64,000 nucleotides of DNA from Corynespora cassiicola (lineage: Eukaryota; Ascomycota; Dothideomycetes; Pleosporales; Corynesporascaceae). The stretch is taken from the NCBI GenBank assembly GCA_022059125.1, contig JAEUWY010000004.1, positions 3,162,001 through 3,226,000 on the forward strand, given 5' to 3'. Below the pieces are notes generated by a model. That model saw only the letters and a program-made list of their open reading frames with translations, was not told the origin of the DNA and did no database searches. Made by a program: the position numbers and the translations under genes. Each line of letters opens with the position of its first letter. The stretch's first letter is position 1. Shown one piece after another: positions 54,720 through 64,000 of this stretch.

Positions 54720-56972
54720 TCAGTAGCCCAATTCCGCAGCTCTATCTTCGCCCAATATGTCCACCAAACTGGCCATCTTAAAGCTAGCTTCACTCGCTGT
54801 ACCGCCCCCTGCAAGCTCATTTGCGTCATCATGGGTGACAAACAAGCCTCCGGGGAAGTCATCATTCAATCTACCCCCAACAGCCACAATACCATCCGTA
54901 TTCGAAACGTGATCCACCCCACCATCCTCGTTGTCCACTATGGTGAACGTCATGACATACTCGTGCGGAGGCGCCCGCTCATAAACAAGGTAAGAACTGA
55001 TCCCCTGGCTAGATACAAACAGGTATCCGCCCGTTCCATTCTTCGCGGGGACAAGCGTCAGGCCCTCGACATCAGCCGAGAGCTTTCCGTCACCCACTTT
55101 GGCGATTTGGAGGCCGGTGGATGGGCCGGTGGGCTCGGCGCCGTAGCGCCAGATGCCTTCAGGCTCTTCGCCGAGGAAGAGGAAGCCGGCTTGCTCGTCG
55201 GCTACGCAGCCTTCGACCTGGCCGCCCGATCCGCCGGTGAAGTTTCGGACGAGCGCGGTGGCGAGGGTGCCGTTGGAAGAGGCGGTAAGCTCGTACTGGA
55301 GGTAGAGAGCGTCCTTGTTGTTCACAAAGACGTAGTGTTTTCCGGTGGTGGGCGAGTGGTAGGCGCAGGAGCCGTAGACTTCGTAGTCGTCTGGCGTTGG
55401 TTGGACGCCGCCCGGAATCGACTCGAGAAGGCCTGTCGAGTTGATTTCGGCAAAGCTGTCAGATGTTAGACAATATCCTACGGGTCATCTGCCAAAAAAA
55501 AGGGGTTCTTACCAAAGTGTATTGTCCCCTCTGCATGCAGCAAAGGCAAGATCGATTTGTCGGAATCCGACGGTGACGTTGCGGATGACATCAACGTTGT
55601 TGGGCTGGTCAGCCGGAAAGTGCTGCAACAGCTTGCCTCGGAGGTTGAATGCTGCAAATCCTGCACCTTCCTCGCTCTTTGTCGTCGTGATAATCTTGCT
55701 TTGCTCAGGATCTGTGGGATGAATCCAGACAGCCGGGTCATCGCCGTCTCCGCCATTTGCATCTGTCTCATACTTGGCCTGTACTGCCACGAATGAGCAA
55801 TCCGGACCTTCCCATCCACTCTCGCATTCGCAAGTATTCGGCCCTCCGCACGTGCCGTGGCCTGAGCAATCATTTTGGCAGGTGATGTCGGAGCAGTTTT
55901 CTCCAGCGAATCCGACAAAGCACTGACACGAAGTTCCATTCGTCGCAAAGCCATTGTTAGAGCATTCTGGTGAGATGGGGGAGGCACAATAGTCGCACGG
56001 CGAAGAGCGAGGATCGTACTCGGTATTAGCTTTGATGCTGAGGCCTGAAAGCGCGCCGTCGAGAGATCCGATCGCAATGCCAGTGTCTTCCTCGCCCTCG
56101 AAAGCAAAGGCAAACGCACCGAATGGGTACCTGGAAGTTTTTGACTGTAGTACTGAGATGCCGCCTTCGATGGAGAGATCGGTGATGCCACCAAGCTCAA
56201 TAGTGCCCTGCATTGTGAAGTTGCCATCATACACATCAACTACTTCATCGTGCGCGACAAGCAAGAAGTCTCTAGTGGCGCTGCGATATGCGCCTAATCC
56301 GGCAACTTCAACATCTTCGCTGATAGCGTTGATCCCGGGCGCAGAGGTTGATTCGGAAGCCTGGAAGGAGTACAGTGGGCGATCCTCGGCGGAGAAGAAG
56401 ACTTTCCCGTTAGGGAAAACGGCGCACGTCTCTCCCTCGATGGGAATGGGAAAAGTCTGAACCTCCAATACTTCTACGTCTTCGCCGTCACCCCTGACAA
56501 GAAACTGTACGACTTGTTTCTTCCCAAACAAGTAAACGTATGAATTACTGCTTTGCTGGCTCCTCCATACGCAGGCCGTTGACCAGTCGCCCAGCTGCCT
56601 TTTTCTTGCGTTCTCGATCTCTTCCATCTTCTCTGCGTCGAAGATCCGAATGATGGAATCTGGGGCGGGAATCGTGAAAATCACATCACGACCTCCTACG
56701 TCGTAGACAGGGACGGCGATTTTGGAACGTCCGGTTTTTTGGTGGGATGTCTCTGAAAAGAGAGAAGAGTTAGTGGCTGCGAAGACTCTGAAGCCTCCGT
56801 CTGCAGCACTTCCGTCGTTGGCAAGGAGGAGTGGTGATGGAGAATAGTAAAAGGCAGCATTGTCGGACTCAAAACCGGTGGCTGCTGGGACCAAAGAAAC
56901 ATTTACTCGCTGGGCCGCTGCAAATGGAAAAACAAGAGCAGCCCAGACCAAAAGTGCAGAAGGAGACGGCAT
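54720..56972 (-). CDS. Secreted beta-propeller phytase-like protein with two EGF-like modules
   Basis: Two exons (56972-55513, 55455-54720) give 731 residues. A signal peptide (MPSPSALLVWAALVFPFAAA) starts at the second ATG; an in-frame ATG at 57035 would bury it. Residues about 25-330 form a first, degenerate propeller-like half (FRVFAATNSSLF; GETCAVFPNGKVFFSAEDRP). EGF-like modules follow (about 340-405): CSNNGFATNGTSCQCFVGFA and CSGHGTCGGPNTCECESGWE. The C-terminal half is a canonical 3-phytase (BPP) propeller: GDDPAVWIHPTDPEQSKIIT, GFAAFNLRGKLLQHFP, RQIDLAFAACRGDNTL, VYGSCAYHSPTTGKHYVF, VEGCVADEQAGFLFLGEEPE and DVEGLTLV. Known chemistry: calcium-dependent phytate hydrolysis; fungal members are little studied. 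Several N-glycosylation sequons fit secretion. Confidence 0.88.
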
Positions 56973-57693
56973 ATCGGCAGAATAATGTGAGCGCGAAGCT
57001 GAGGCTAGAAATTGCTGCGAATGGGTCCTCTTCATATACTACATTGAGGCCTTCTCCAGTGCCACCCATCCACTACTCTAAGCTCCGGCTATGCGTCTTG
57101 GCAGGTACAAGCGTGTACGATACTAACTAGATTGAAGCCTTTATCCCAGCTTGATCCGTTCAAGGCTTGCAGGCAAGCAGCCTGGTTTCTTGTTGCCTGC
57201 CAATCAGAGTATAGGGCCCGGTTGGGGGCGGGCAAATCAAAACCTTCGGTTGTTGAACGTGAAACGTCGAGGCCTTGCTGTTTGCTGTGATCGGCGCATT
57301 TTGAGGGATTTGGACTTCTTTAATTAGATGCGAGAGCCAGAGAGGATCCGGGATATCACAGGACGCAGTGTTAATGTGTTCTCGAACGAATCGTTTTTGC
57401 AGAATGACAGTGGTGCGCGGGAAAAACATCATGTGTTGTTGTGATGTTCGTTATGGTTTTCGCTAGTGTTATGGGCAAAAAAAGATACCGAGGTTGGCAG
57501 ATATCGCAACACCTTGAAAAACGGCCCACGCGTCCATGTTCTCGGACTGTGATGCGCATTTGTACATCAAGCGCACTTCATCCCCAAGATAGCACAACTA
57601 TCAGGGCACGTGTTCGAAGTCATAGACTCTTGTCGTTGAAGAATGTTTAGATTGAGTGATCGTGGTGATGTTTTATTGAGAAGAATATTTCAA
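56973..57693. other. Intergenic
   Basis: 721 bp: promoter of the phytase-like gene and 3' flank of the RING gene. No supported ORF. Confidence 0.5.
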
Positions 57694-58887
57694 CTAATGT
57701 GAGAAGTTAGGTGATGGGAGTGAGTTTACTGGGGGACGCGTAAGGACGCTGGAATGACTACCATCTCTAATGCCGACGCTTAGTTTCATTCTCGTCATAG
57801 CTGTTTCACTGGCGATGACCAAATCCTCAAGCTGAAGAATAAAAGCTCCAAATTCCCACGAGCAAACACGTAGCATGCCTTCTTGTGCGTACCTGGATGC
57901 CTCTGGATCTAGCTGAAGCGCCCGTTTGACAGCATACTCCAGGTCGTGGAAGTATTTTCGGCATGGTTCAGGGACAAAATCAGCCCTCTCTAACAAATCC
58001 TGGCGACAAATAGGACAAGTTATATTGTCCTCACTGAGCCAAGTTTGGAGACACTCCCTTCCCATCTCATGGTTGCATTTAGTGAGAATGGAACAGTCCT
58101 CATTGTGATACTGATTGAGACAAATAGGGCATTGACTCTCCTGTGGTGAAGTGCGAGATGTGAATGCTTCAACAGTAAGCTCTCCTGATTCATTCATGGG
58201 TGGTATCGCGACACCATGGGAGTGGCAAATGGCCCGGAATTCGCCGATTTTAAACGAGAAGTCACCACAAAGGATTTCCAAAGGGCCCAACGCCATAACG
58301 AAAGCCTGCCACTCCGCAGTAGGAAGACAAGTCGGATCAAGTAACCATTTATGATGCGCAGGAAGCTTATCTCGAACAATCTCGTCGGATATATCCTTCC
58401 TAAATCTGAAGTATGAAGGTTCCCAGCAAGTTAAGAACACAAGCTTTTGGGCCATGACACGCCGGTAGAAGAACAACTTCCTCAGATCCAGATTGCGTAA
58501 TGAAGATGAAGGCAAGAGGATGGGCTCTTGACCAAAGGCTCTATATGAAACTCTGCGAGCCATGGAGCGCAAGAACGGATAGAGATTACCTATATCTTCC
58601 TTGAGGGTCTCCCAATTGGCCGACAAGTCTTCGGGGACTTCTCCTCGAAGAATGCCATCGAAAAAAACACCACAGAAGATTGCTTCGTATTTTGAGCAGA
58701 TGCCGTACAGCCGCGTGCCTAATCTCTCAAGATCCGCGCGAGGCATGAGAGGAAGAGCCTCCATATCCAAAGATCTCAATCTCGACACTTGAGTTTGTGC
58801 TACCTTATGCAAGAGTGGAACATCATTTCGGAGTTTAGTGTATATGTCCCTGACGTTCGTTGAAAATTCTGAATATTGTTCCATCAT
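57694..58887 (-). CDS. RING-like protein with one zinc ligand missing, lineage-variable
   Basis: Single exon, 397 residues (MMEQYSEF...). Residues 1-240 are helical-looking with aromatic-rich patches (KLFFYRRVMAQKLVFLTCWE, SYFRFRKDI) and no known domain. A RING finger lies at about 257-298: CPICLNQY, 14 residues, then KCNHEMGRECLQTWL and CPIC. The spacing is C-x2-C-x14-C-x-H-x2-[G]-x2-C-x10-C-x2-C: the fifth ligand, normally Cys or His, is Gly. The first helix residues TWL are kept. A helical C-terminus follows (EYAVKRALQLDPEASRYAQE). If functional it would be an E3 ubiquitin ligase; with seven ligands it may bind only one zinc firmly. Family otherwise not recognised. Confidence 0.7.
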   Translation of the reverse strand: MMEQYSEFSTNVRDIYTKLRNDVPLLHKVAQTQVSRLRSLDMEALPLMPRADLERLGTRLYGICSKYEAIFCGVFFDGILRGEVPEDLSANWETLKEDIGNLYPFLRSMARRVSYRAFGQEPILLPSSSLRNLDLRKLFFYRRVMAQKLVFLTCWEPSYFRFRKDISDEIVRDKLPAHHKWLLDPTCLPTAEWQAFVMALGPLEILCGDFSFKIGEFRAICHSHGVAIPPMNESGELTVEAFTSRTSPQESQCPICLNQYHNEDCSILTKCNHEMGRECLQTWLSEDNITCPICRQDLLERADFVPEPCRKYFHDLEYAVKRALQLDPEASRYAQEGMLRVCSWEFGAFILQLEDLVIASETAMTRMKLSVGIRDGSHSSVLTRPPVNSLPSPNFSH

Positions 58888-59691
58888 ATTCTGGGGGAGA
58901 ATATGATGTCGTGGCCGTAGTATTCTTTATACAAATTTCTATTGCAGCCTCATTGTAAGTAAATAAGAGTCTCTCTTGATTGTATTGCTTTATCAGAAGG
59001 TGAAATCTTTTGCACTCCCATCTCCATTGTGCGTCAACTCCTTGTCTTCCATCTAGTGCAAGATTTCGCAGTCTACGGGATGTTGGGTATGATAATATCA
59101 GACGTTCGCTAGCACTCATGAGGCCTAGTCCACATGTTCTACACCAGATGGAAGTTGCTCTCGATTTCTCCATGGTAATTATCATGACTCCAAGCCTACG
59201 CTTGGCTACCATGGTACTGATATGTATTTACGAATCGAGTTTTCTTGTACTGCCCCTCAAGGGAGGAAGCACGCCAAAAACTGATATGTATTTGACAATG
59301 TGCTTAAAACCAACGTAATGAAAAACGAGTTCGTGCCTCAAGCTCATAGACCCCGGACTAATTTGATTCGAAGTCTAATCGACTCTTTTTTCTATAGGCT
59401 AGTTCACTAGAAGTACCAGGTTAGTTGCTGCAACACCAAGTTGTTCATGATAAACCTTACTCGAAAACATCTGTCTGATATCAATTCCAAATTGGAATGG
59501 TAGACCGAATCTCGGTAATAAGATCAGCTTTGTGGATTCGTAAAGCATGCGAGACCGAAAGCGAGTCACGCAGCAGCCTGAAGACTTCTGTGGTCCCATA
59601 GTGTCCAGACTACCGGTACATCAGATAACGAATATTGAGTCAGCGCCGTTTCGTCACAATTCTGAAGCACCAGCTGGTAGCCTGAGGCACC
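58888..59691. other. Intergenic, upstream of the RING gene
   Basis: A 125-codon minus-strand ORF (59212-58835) overlaps the RING start in another frame. I could not splice it in frame to the RING ORF. No other content recognised. Confidence 0.4.
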
Positions 59692-60126
59692 ATGGCTTAT
59701 TATCTTTCAAGTCTTAGCATCCCCATACTTCTGGCGTTCTTCTGTTGTTCAGAGCGGAGTAACCGAGCCATGGCTTGCAGTTCAATGCAAAAATCGAAGC
59801 AGCCCGGGAGTCGCGGCGAAAAAAAGTACTCGGCTCTCGTTCCGAATAGCATAAATGCAGCGGGCATCCATCCTGGAGCTAGATGCGGTACGAGCCGGTG
59901 CACGGAGCATATCCGAGTGGACAGCTACGGGTTGTTCACTAGAATGCATAACGCCGTTCGGCACACGGAATGCTTCACCTGGGTTCAAACATGGGGAATC
60001 CCAATAAAACATGGTTCGCATTGTTCACTCGTACGAGTGTCGGGAATAGATTTGTGTGGCGCTCAGGGTGGCTGCTTGCTGCCAATCCCACGAGCTCCAC
60101 GCCTGGCTCTCGGTATCATCGCATGA
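59692..60126 (+). CDS. Possible small cysteine-containing secreted protein (144 aa)
   Basis: A single ORF with a well-placed ATG (CACCATGG). The N-terminus (MAYYLSSLSIPILLAFFCCS) resembles a weak signal peptide. The rest is basic, with about ten cysteines in all (RCGTSRCTE; ECFTW; HCSLV; DLCGAQGGC). No domain is recognised and low complexity is absent. It could be a candidate effector-type small secreted protein or simply a chance ORF in a gene-free stretch; I rate chance as slightly more likely. Confidence 0.3.
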   Translation: MAYYLSSLSIPILLAFFCCSERSNRAMACSSMQKSKQPGSRGEKKYSALVPNSINAAGIHPGARCGTSRCTEHIRVDSYGLFTRMHNAVRHTECFTWVQTWGIPIKHGSHCSLVRVSGIDLCGAQGGCLLPIPRAPRLALGIIA

Positions 60127-60622
60127 AATGTTGCGTGTCATCATGACGAAGGCTTTACATGGGACCGATCATACAGAGGACTACATGATAGTGAAGTTCT
60201 TGTTTGAATCCAGTACTTAATTCACTATGGTTGAGTGCTATTAGAGAAAATGCCTGGGCCTGGGCCCATTGACATGAAGAAGGTTTACAAAAGCTTAGGC
60301 CACGCGAATTGCTTTCGGACAAGTATGTGGCATTACAAAGGAGAGTATGCAAGAGTAGAAAAGGAGATACAATGTGGGGATATCGAGCGAGTATGCAGGG
60401 ACTGGAAAGACAGGATATAGCAAAGATCGAAAACAAGAACAAAACCCGAAGGCTCCTCATCACCTCTCATACCTGTCGCATGCCACAGATAGACAGCGAC
60501 AGTGGAAAATAACGTCAACCCGAGACCACCATACCAACACTAACGCCGCCATCGAAGAGGTACTCCTGTTCATCATCGAGATCGTCATGGTGGACCTGAA
60601 TCCACTACCCGGGTGGCGCGTT
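60127..60622. other. Intergenic, 3' flank of the MFS gene
   Basis: About 500 bp. Nothing recognised. Confidence 0.4.
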
Positions 60623-62510
60623 TCACAATGGTCGCAGGGCTCCCTCGCGTCCATTGGCCCATCTGCCATGGATCCGCTGTCGAGCGCTCTTACCCCAGAA
60701 AGCAAGGGGCAAGGCGATGAAGCCTATCCCGATCTGCAGAGCCGTGAGCTCGACCCCGACCCACTTGTACCCGTGTGCCTCGATCCAAGGCATCAAGGCA
60801 AAGCTCGATGCGAAGGACATGATGTAACAGCCCCCACCCACGACAACAAGCGCAGGAGCTGCCCAGCGGGGGAAGGCCTCTGTGACCCAGAGGGTATTGA
60901 AGATGGAGATTGTGATCCATGAAAGGCCGTTGAAGCCGTAGGCGATGTAGTAGACGGAATAATGCCATTCGTAATGGACTGCAAGGCCGTACAAAAGTGT
61001 ACTAAGGGATCCGGTAAGGACTGGAATGATGTATCCCACAAGGTAGTGCTCTGCTTCTCGGATTCCACGATTGCGACGGGACAACCGCTTGAGAGCGAAG
61101 CAGATCACGCACCCGCCAAGTGGAAGGGCAAGCAGGGAGCCCACTCCCGACGAAATGTTGACGACGATCAAAAGGCTCGAGGGCAGCTCGTATGGAGGAG
61201 CAGTAAGAACCCGTGAGTATGTAGCTCCGATGAATAGCATGCCAGCGAAGTTGACGGCCGACGAAAGCGTAACCCAGAAAATGAGTGGGTTGATGATGCA
61301 AAAGGCGATTTGGAGATAGCATCGCCCCATGCCTTTCCAAGAACCGAATTGGCTCCGGTGTAAGCAGCACCAGTCCAAAAAGCGACGAAAATGGGAGTTG
61401 GAAGGTGCGTTAGGAAGTTCTCGCATCGTAGAAGACTCCTCAGTCTCCTCGTATATTGTGAGTTTTTCCGTTGCGGACTGGAGAATGATGAGCCCATTGT
61501 AGGCAACCGCAGGTCTCTTGTAATACGTCTCAGGATACAGGAAAAAGGTGACAAGGCAGGATATGAGGGCTACTATGGCCCAGAGGTCGTAAAAGTTTCG
61601 CCAACGCAAGCCGTGATCGGTCATGTAGGGAACGACTGATAGAGAGCAGACTCCGACGAATCCCACGACGGACCATACTTTGGCAATCGCTTTGGGTCTC
61701 TGGTCGATATAAGTCATGTCGATGACCATGAGGAATGCCTAGTTAGACGTCAGCAGATGCAGGGCCAATAGTATGGGCGGTGCAGGGTCACTTACCGCAC
61801 TTAGGGCGAATCCTTCGGCTATTCCTAGGCAACATACGCAAATCAAAACCTGGTAGAAAGTCTCGGAGAAACCAGCTCCGATCAGAGAAAACAAGAGACT
61901 GTGCATGGTTAGCGAATGTCAGCTAGGCGGGACAATGCGACGTGCGTGAGATTTGCAAGCATAAAGACAGGCCGTCGCCCAAGCGCAAGCGATAGTGGCA
62001 CCCAAACCAAGGTACCCAAGCCCATGAAGAGAGTGGGTGCAGTGACGAGAGTTTCGACAGTGAAAGGGTTGCTGTCCTAGAAGCATGTTGTCAGGCGATG
62101 CTAAGGTTTGAATATGCAAAGAACCCTACCATATAGCTGAAATCCTTCCGAAGTCCACTGTACAGCAGGCTTGCGGCCTGAGCCGGAATGAGCGCCGCGT
62201 AAGAATATAATCCGACTGCGAACATTGCCAGGCCAGTCTTCCTGCGGCTCCAGTTCAGTGGATCTGCTGGGCTGTCGGAGGGAATGGGTAGGCTGAGGGT
62301 CTGGCCATTGGTGGTGATGAGGAAGACGCTCCCCGATAAGTCAAAGGACTCATGTTTCTGGGACCTGGATAAGGACGATGATGTAAGGGAGGGCTTTCGA
62401 TCGAGTGGAGTGCGTAAAGGAGCGGTCATGCGAGAAGAAAATCGCGAGGCAGTGGGCTGGGGCTCCTCGAGGAACACGGAAAAGGTTGGTGAAGGAAGGT
62501 TTGCAGCCAT
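60623..62510 (-). CDS. MFS transporter, DHA1-like fungal subfamily
   Basis: Four exons (62510-62130, 62076-61934, 61898-61796, 61738-60623) sum to 580 residues in frame. A long cytoplasmic N-terminus leads to DPLNWSRRKTGLAMFAVGLY (TM1). Then LFMGLGTLVWVPLSLALGRR (motif A region), GFSETFYQVLICVCCLGIAE, AFLMVIDMTYIDQRPKAIAK and FFLYPETYYKRPAVAYNGLI. The central loop is followed by six more membrane segments, including GYNGLSW-type FGFNGLSWITISIFNTLWV-like and PALVVVGGGCYIMSF. The second intron is only 35 nt (61933-61899, GTCCCG donor, CACAG acceptor). It restores an unbroken TM3, VFMLANLTHVAFLLFSLIGA. Substrate unknown; the subfamily includes drug and polyamine exporters and importers. Confidence 0.87.
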
Positions 62511-63919
62511 CGTGTCGAACGTCTGGCAGAGTTGGATGTCAGATTATACGGTATGCAGATCGAGGGTCCGTCACAAAGACCCTAAGAAGAGGAGAAGGCG
62601 TCGCCTTTTTATCGAAGGTCTTCGCCCAGGAACCACAAGACGCTGGCCAAACCCACACAAACCATAGTGTTGGATAGTGGGAAGAAGAACTGCACCACGT
62701 CAGGCTTTGAGTTTTGTCGATCCTGACCCGCCCTGACAGATCCCAAGACCGTGAAACGGTGCAGCCGCGTCCTCGGCGTCCGGTGGACTTGCAAATCGAC
62801 AATCCGGGGAAAATTAGAGTTGGCGAGTTGTCGCACGGAAGTTCCTCGGCGGCATATGGTTTCAGAGGCCAGAGCAGAGCCAGCCGGGGGTCATAGAAAC
62901 AATTTGGAGAGGTAGGCCCCGGAGAGCGAACCGAGGGCTCTTACTGGCTCGCTGGTCCAAACATGGGAGCCACGCCGCTCCCGCTCTGGTGCGTGCTCAG
63001 GGACAATGCATGGCGGACTAGCGTGAAGCGCGTGAGGCTATGGTCGGAAATGGTCGCAACGGTAGACCAAAACGGTTGCGGGTGGCTCAAGTGGCTCTGC
63101 CCGCGGGCGTCTCGGCGTCCACGGCAGGGTCGGATATGTCAACGGCTCTGCACGGAGCAGCCCTGCGTCGCCTCCATAGACCCTTTCCCAGAAACCGCGC
63201 GATTCCAACGGAGAGAGTTCAGTCTATGCCCGAAAGAGGCGTCAAGAAAGTCTTGGTTTGTGAAAAGAGATGCAATGCGCCCGCCACAGTCTGCGACCGC
63301 AGTCACAAAGCCAAAACACCGCATCAGTGTTCAGGGTAAATGAAGCTGGTTTGGGAAGCCACCTGTCGAGATGATTGCCCGATCTACTGGCGATCGGCGA
63401 GGACCAGCTCGTTCCAGTTCGTTCAGATGACAACCGGGCCGGCGCACATGTCTCTCTGCAGTAGGCCGCGCTGGTGTGTCGGTCGGTCCACGTCTCCACG
63501 GCACTGACTGTGGACCGAGACACTATTGATGGCGACGATCCGTATAACCCCAAGTAGGTCGGTCCATGGGAGAAAGGGGGCTCGTCAAAAAGAGACATGG
63601 CTCCATCCAGGCCGTGTTGAACGTGACGTGGAAAGGTGACCAGCTGGGCAACAGAAACGCGCCAAGCTGCAGTCAAGAGCCCGTATGGCGGACTGCACCA
63701 GAAGCCGGAAGGTGCCCAAACGCTTGGGAGACAGAATCGTCCCACAATTTCCTCTGCTCCTGTTCCGCATGCCTTTCCAAGTAACAACGCCTCGGTATCT
63801 CGGGCTAAGTCACCTGTCCGACTCGGTCGTTGTCGTGTCTTCGGATCCGACTGACGGACGACGCTCATGTCCAACACTTGCAGCACCGCGTCTGCTTGAG
63901 CACTTGTCACAGACGTACC
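62511..63919. other. Intergenic, GC-rich
   Basis: Upstream of the MFS gene. Long ORFs on both strands (one of 251 codons, minus) lack domains and codon-usage support. Nothing was recognised. Confidence 0.5.
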
Positions 63920-64000
63920 ATGGTTGACTACGACGACGACGAGGGATGCGGAGCCAACTCCGCATGGGACATGATTTCCCGAGAGTGCCATTTCCAAAAG
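63920..64000 (+). CDS. Possible 5' end of a gene running off the right edge
   Basis: An ATG in a strong context (ACCATGG) opens a frame of 27 codons to the window end, starting MVDYDDDEGCGANSAWDMIS. Too short to identify. The acidic start and good context make a real start plausible. Confidence 0.25.
   Translation, partial: MVDYDDDEGCGANSAWDMISRECHFQK

Noticed and set aside
58835..59212. 125-codon minus-strand ORF with a CRTCG motif upstream of the RING gene
   Set aside because: It overlaps the RING start in another frame, and the only good donor/acceptor pair creates a stop codon at the junction. No domain recognised.
63242..63997. 251-codon minus-strand ORF at the right edge
   Set aside because: No domain or membrane pattern, Ser/Arg/Trp-rich GC-type composition, and equally long ORFs on the opposite strand.

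Overview
The window is nuclear DNA of a filamentous ascomycete (Pezizomycotina, most likely a plant-associated dothideomycete-type fungus). Genes carry many short GT-AG introns (about 35-250 nt) with CTRAY-like branch points. Orthologues of fungal housekeeping genes (PWP2, septin CDC12, NOP10, CFD1, POM34, QTRT2) are mixed with fungal families typical of plant-biomass users or pathogens (AA9 LPMO, cellobiose dehydrogenase, Egh16-like protein, PTH11-like rhodopsin-fold receptor). I see no operons, CRISPR arrays, rRNA or tRNA genes, and no intact transposon.

Layout: 1-5.6 kb holds a truncated NCS1 nucleobase permease, an acyl-CoA-synthetase-like protein with a degenerate adenylation motif, and nucleoporin POM34. 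6-11.2 kb holds a small DUF4748-type membrane protein, a 7-TM rhodopsin-fold protein and a secreted Egh16-like protein with an Asn/Gly-rich tail. 12-17.8 kb holds PWP2 and a CDC12-type septin head to head, then an unrecognised 204-aa protein. 19-25.4 kb is the most distinctive part: an AA9 lytic polysaccharide monooxygenase and a full-length cellobiose dehydrogenase diverge from a 1.3-kb spacer, followed by a PSI-domain membrane protein. 25.6-29.3 kb holds two unrecognised proteins whose C-termini look related.

29.3-40.2 kb is gene-poor, GC-rich and rich in simple repeats; only a 73-aa protein and a CASTOR-like ACT-domain protein are supported. 40.2-62.5 kb is dense again: NOP10 and LCL2 (head to head), a coiled-coil protein of possible spindle-pole-body type, an unrecognised basic protein, CFD1, a large secreted mosaic protein, a TauD-type dioxygenase head to head with QTRT2, a secreted EGF/beta-propeller phytase-like protein, a degenerate RING protein and an MFS transporter. 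62.5-64 kb has no clear gene except a possible start codon at the right edge.

The clearest functional link between neighbours is LPMO plus CDH. CDH oxidises cellobiose and passes electrons through its cytochrome domain to the copper of AA9 enzymes, so the two genes encode both halves of an oxidative cellulose-cleaving system. Splice models were read by eye; for most multi-exon genes I checked that exon lengths sum to an open frame.
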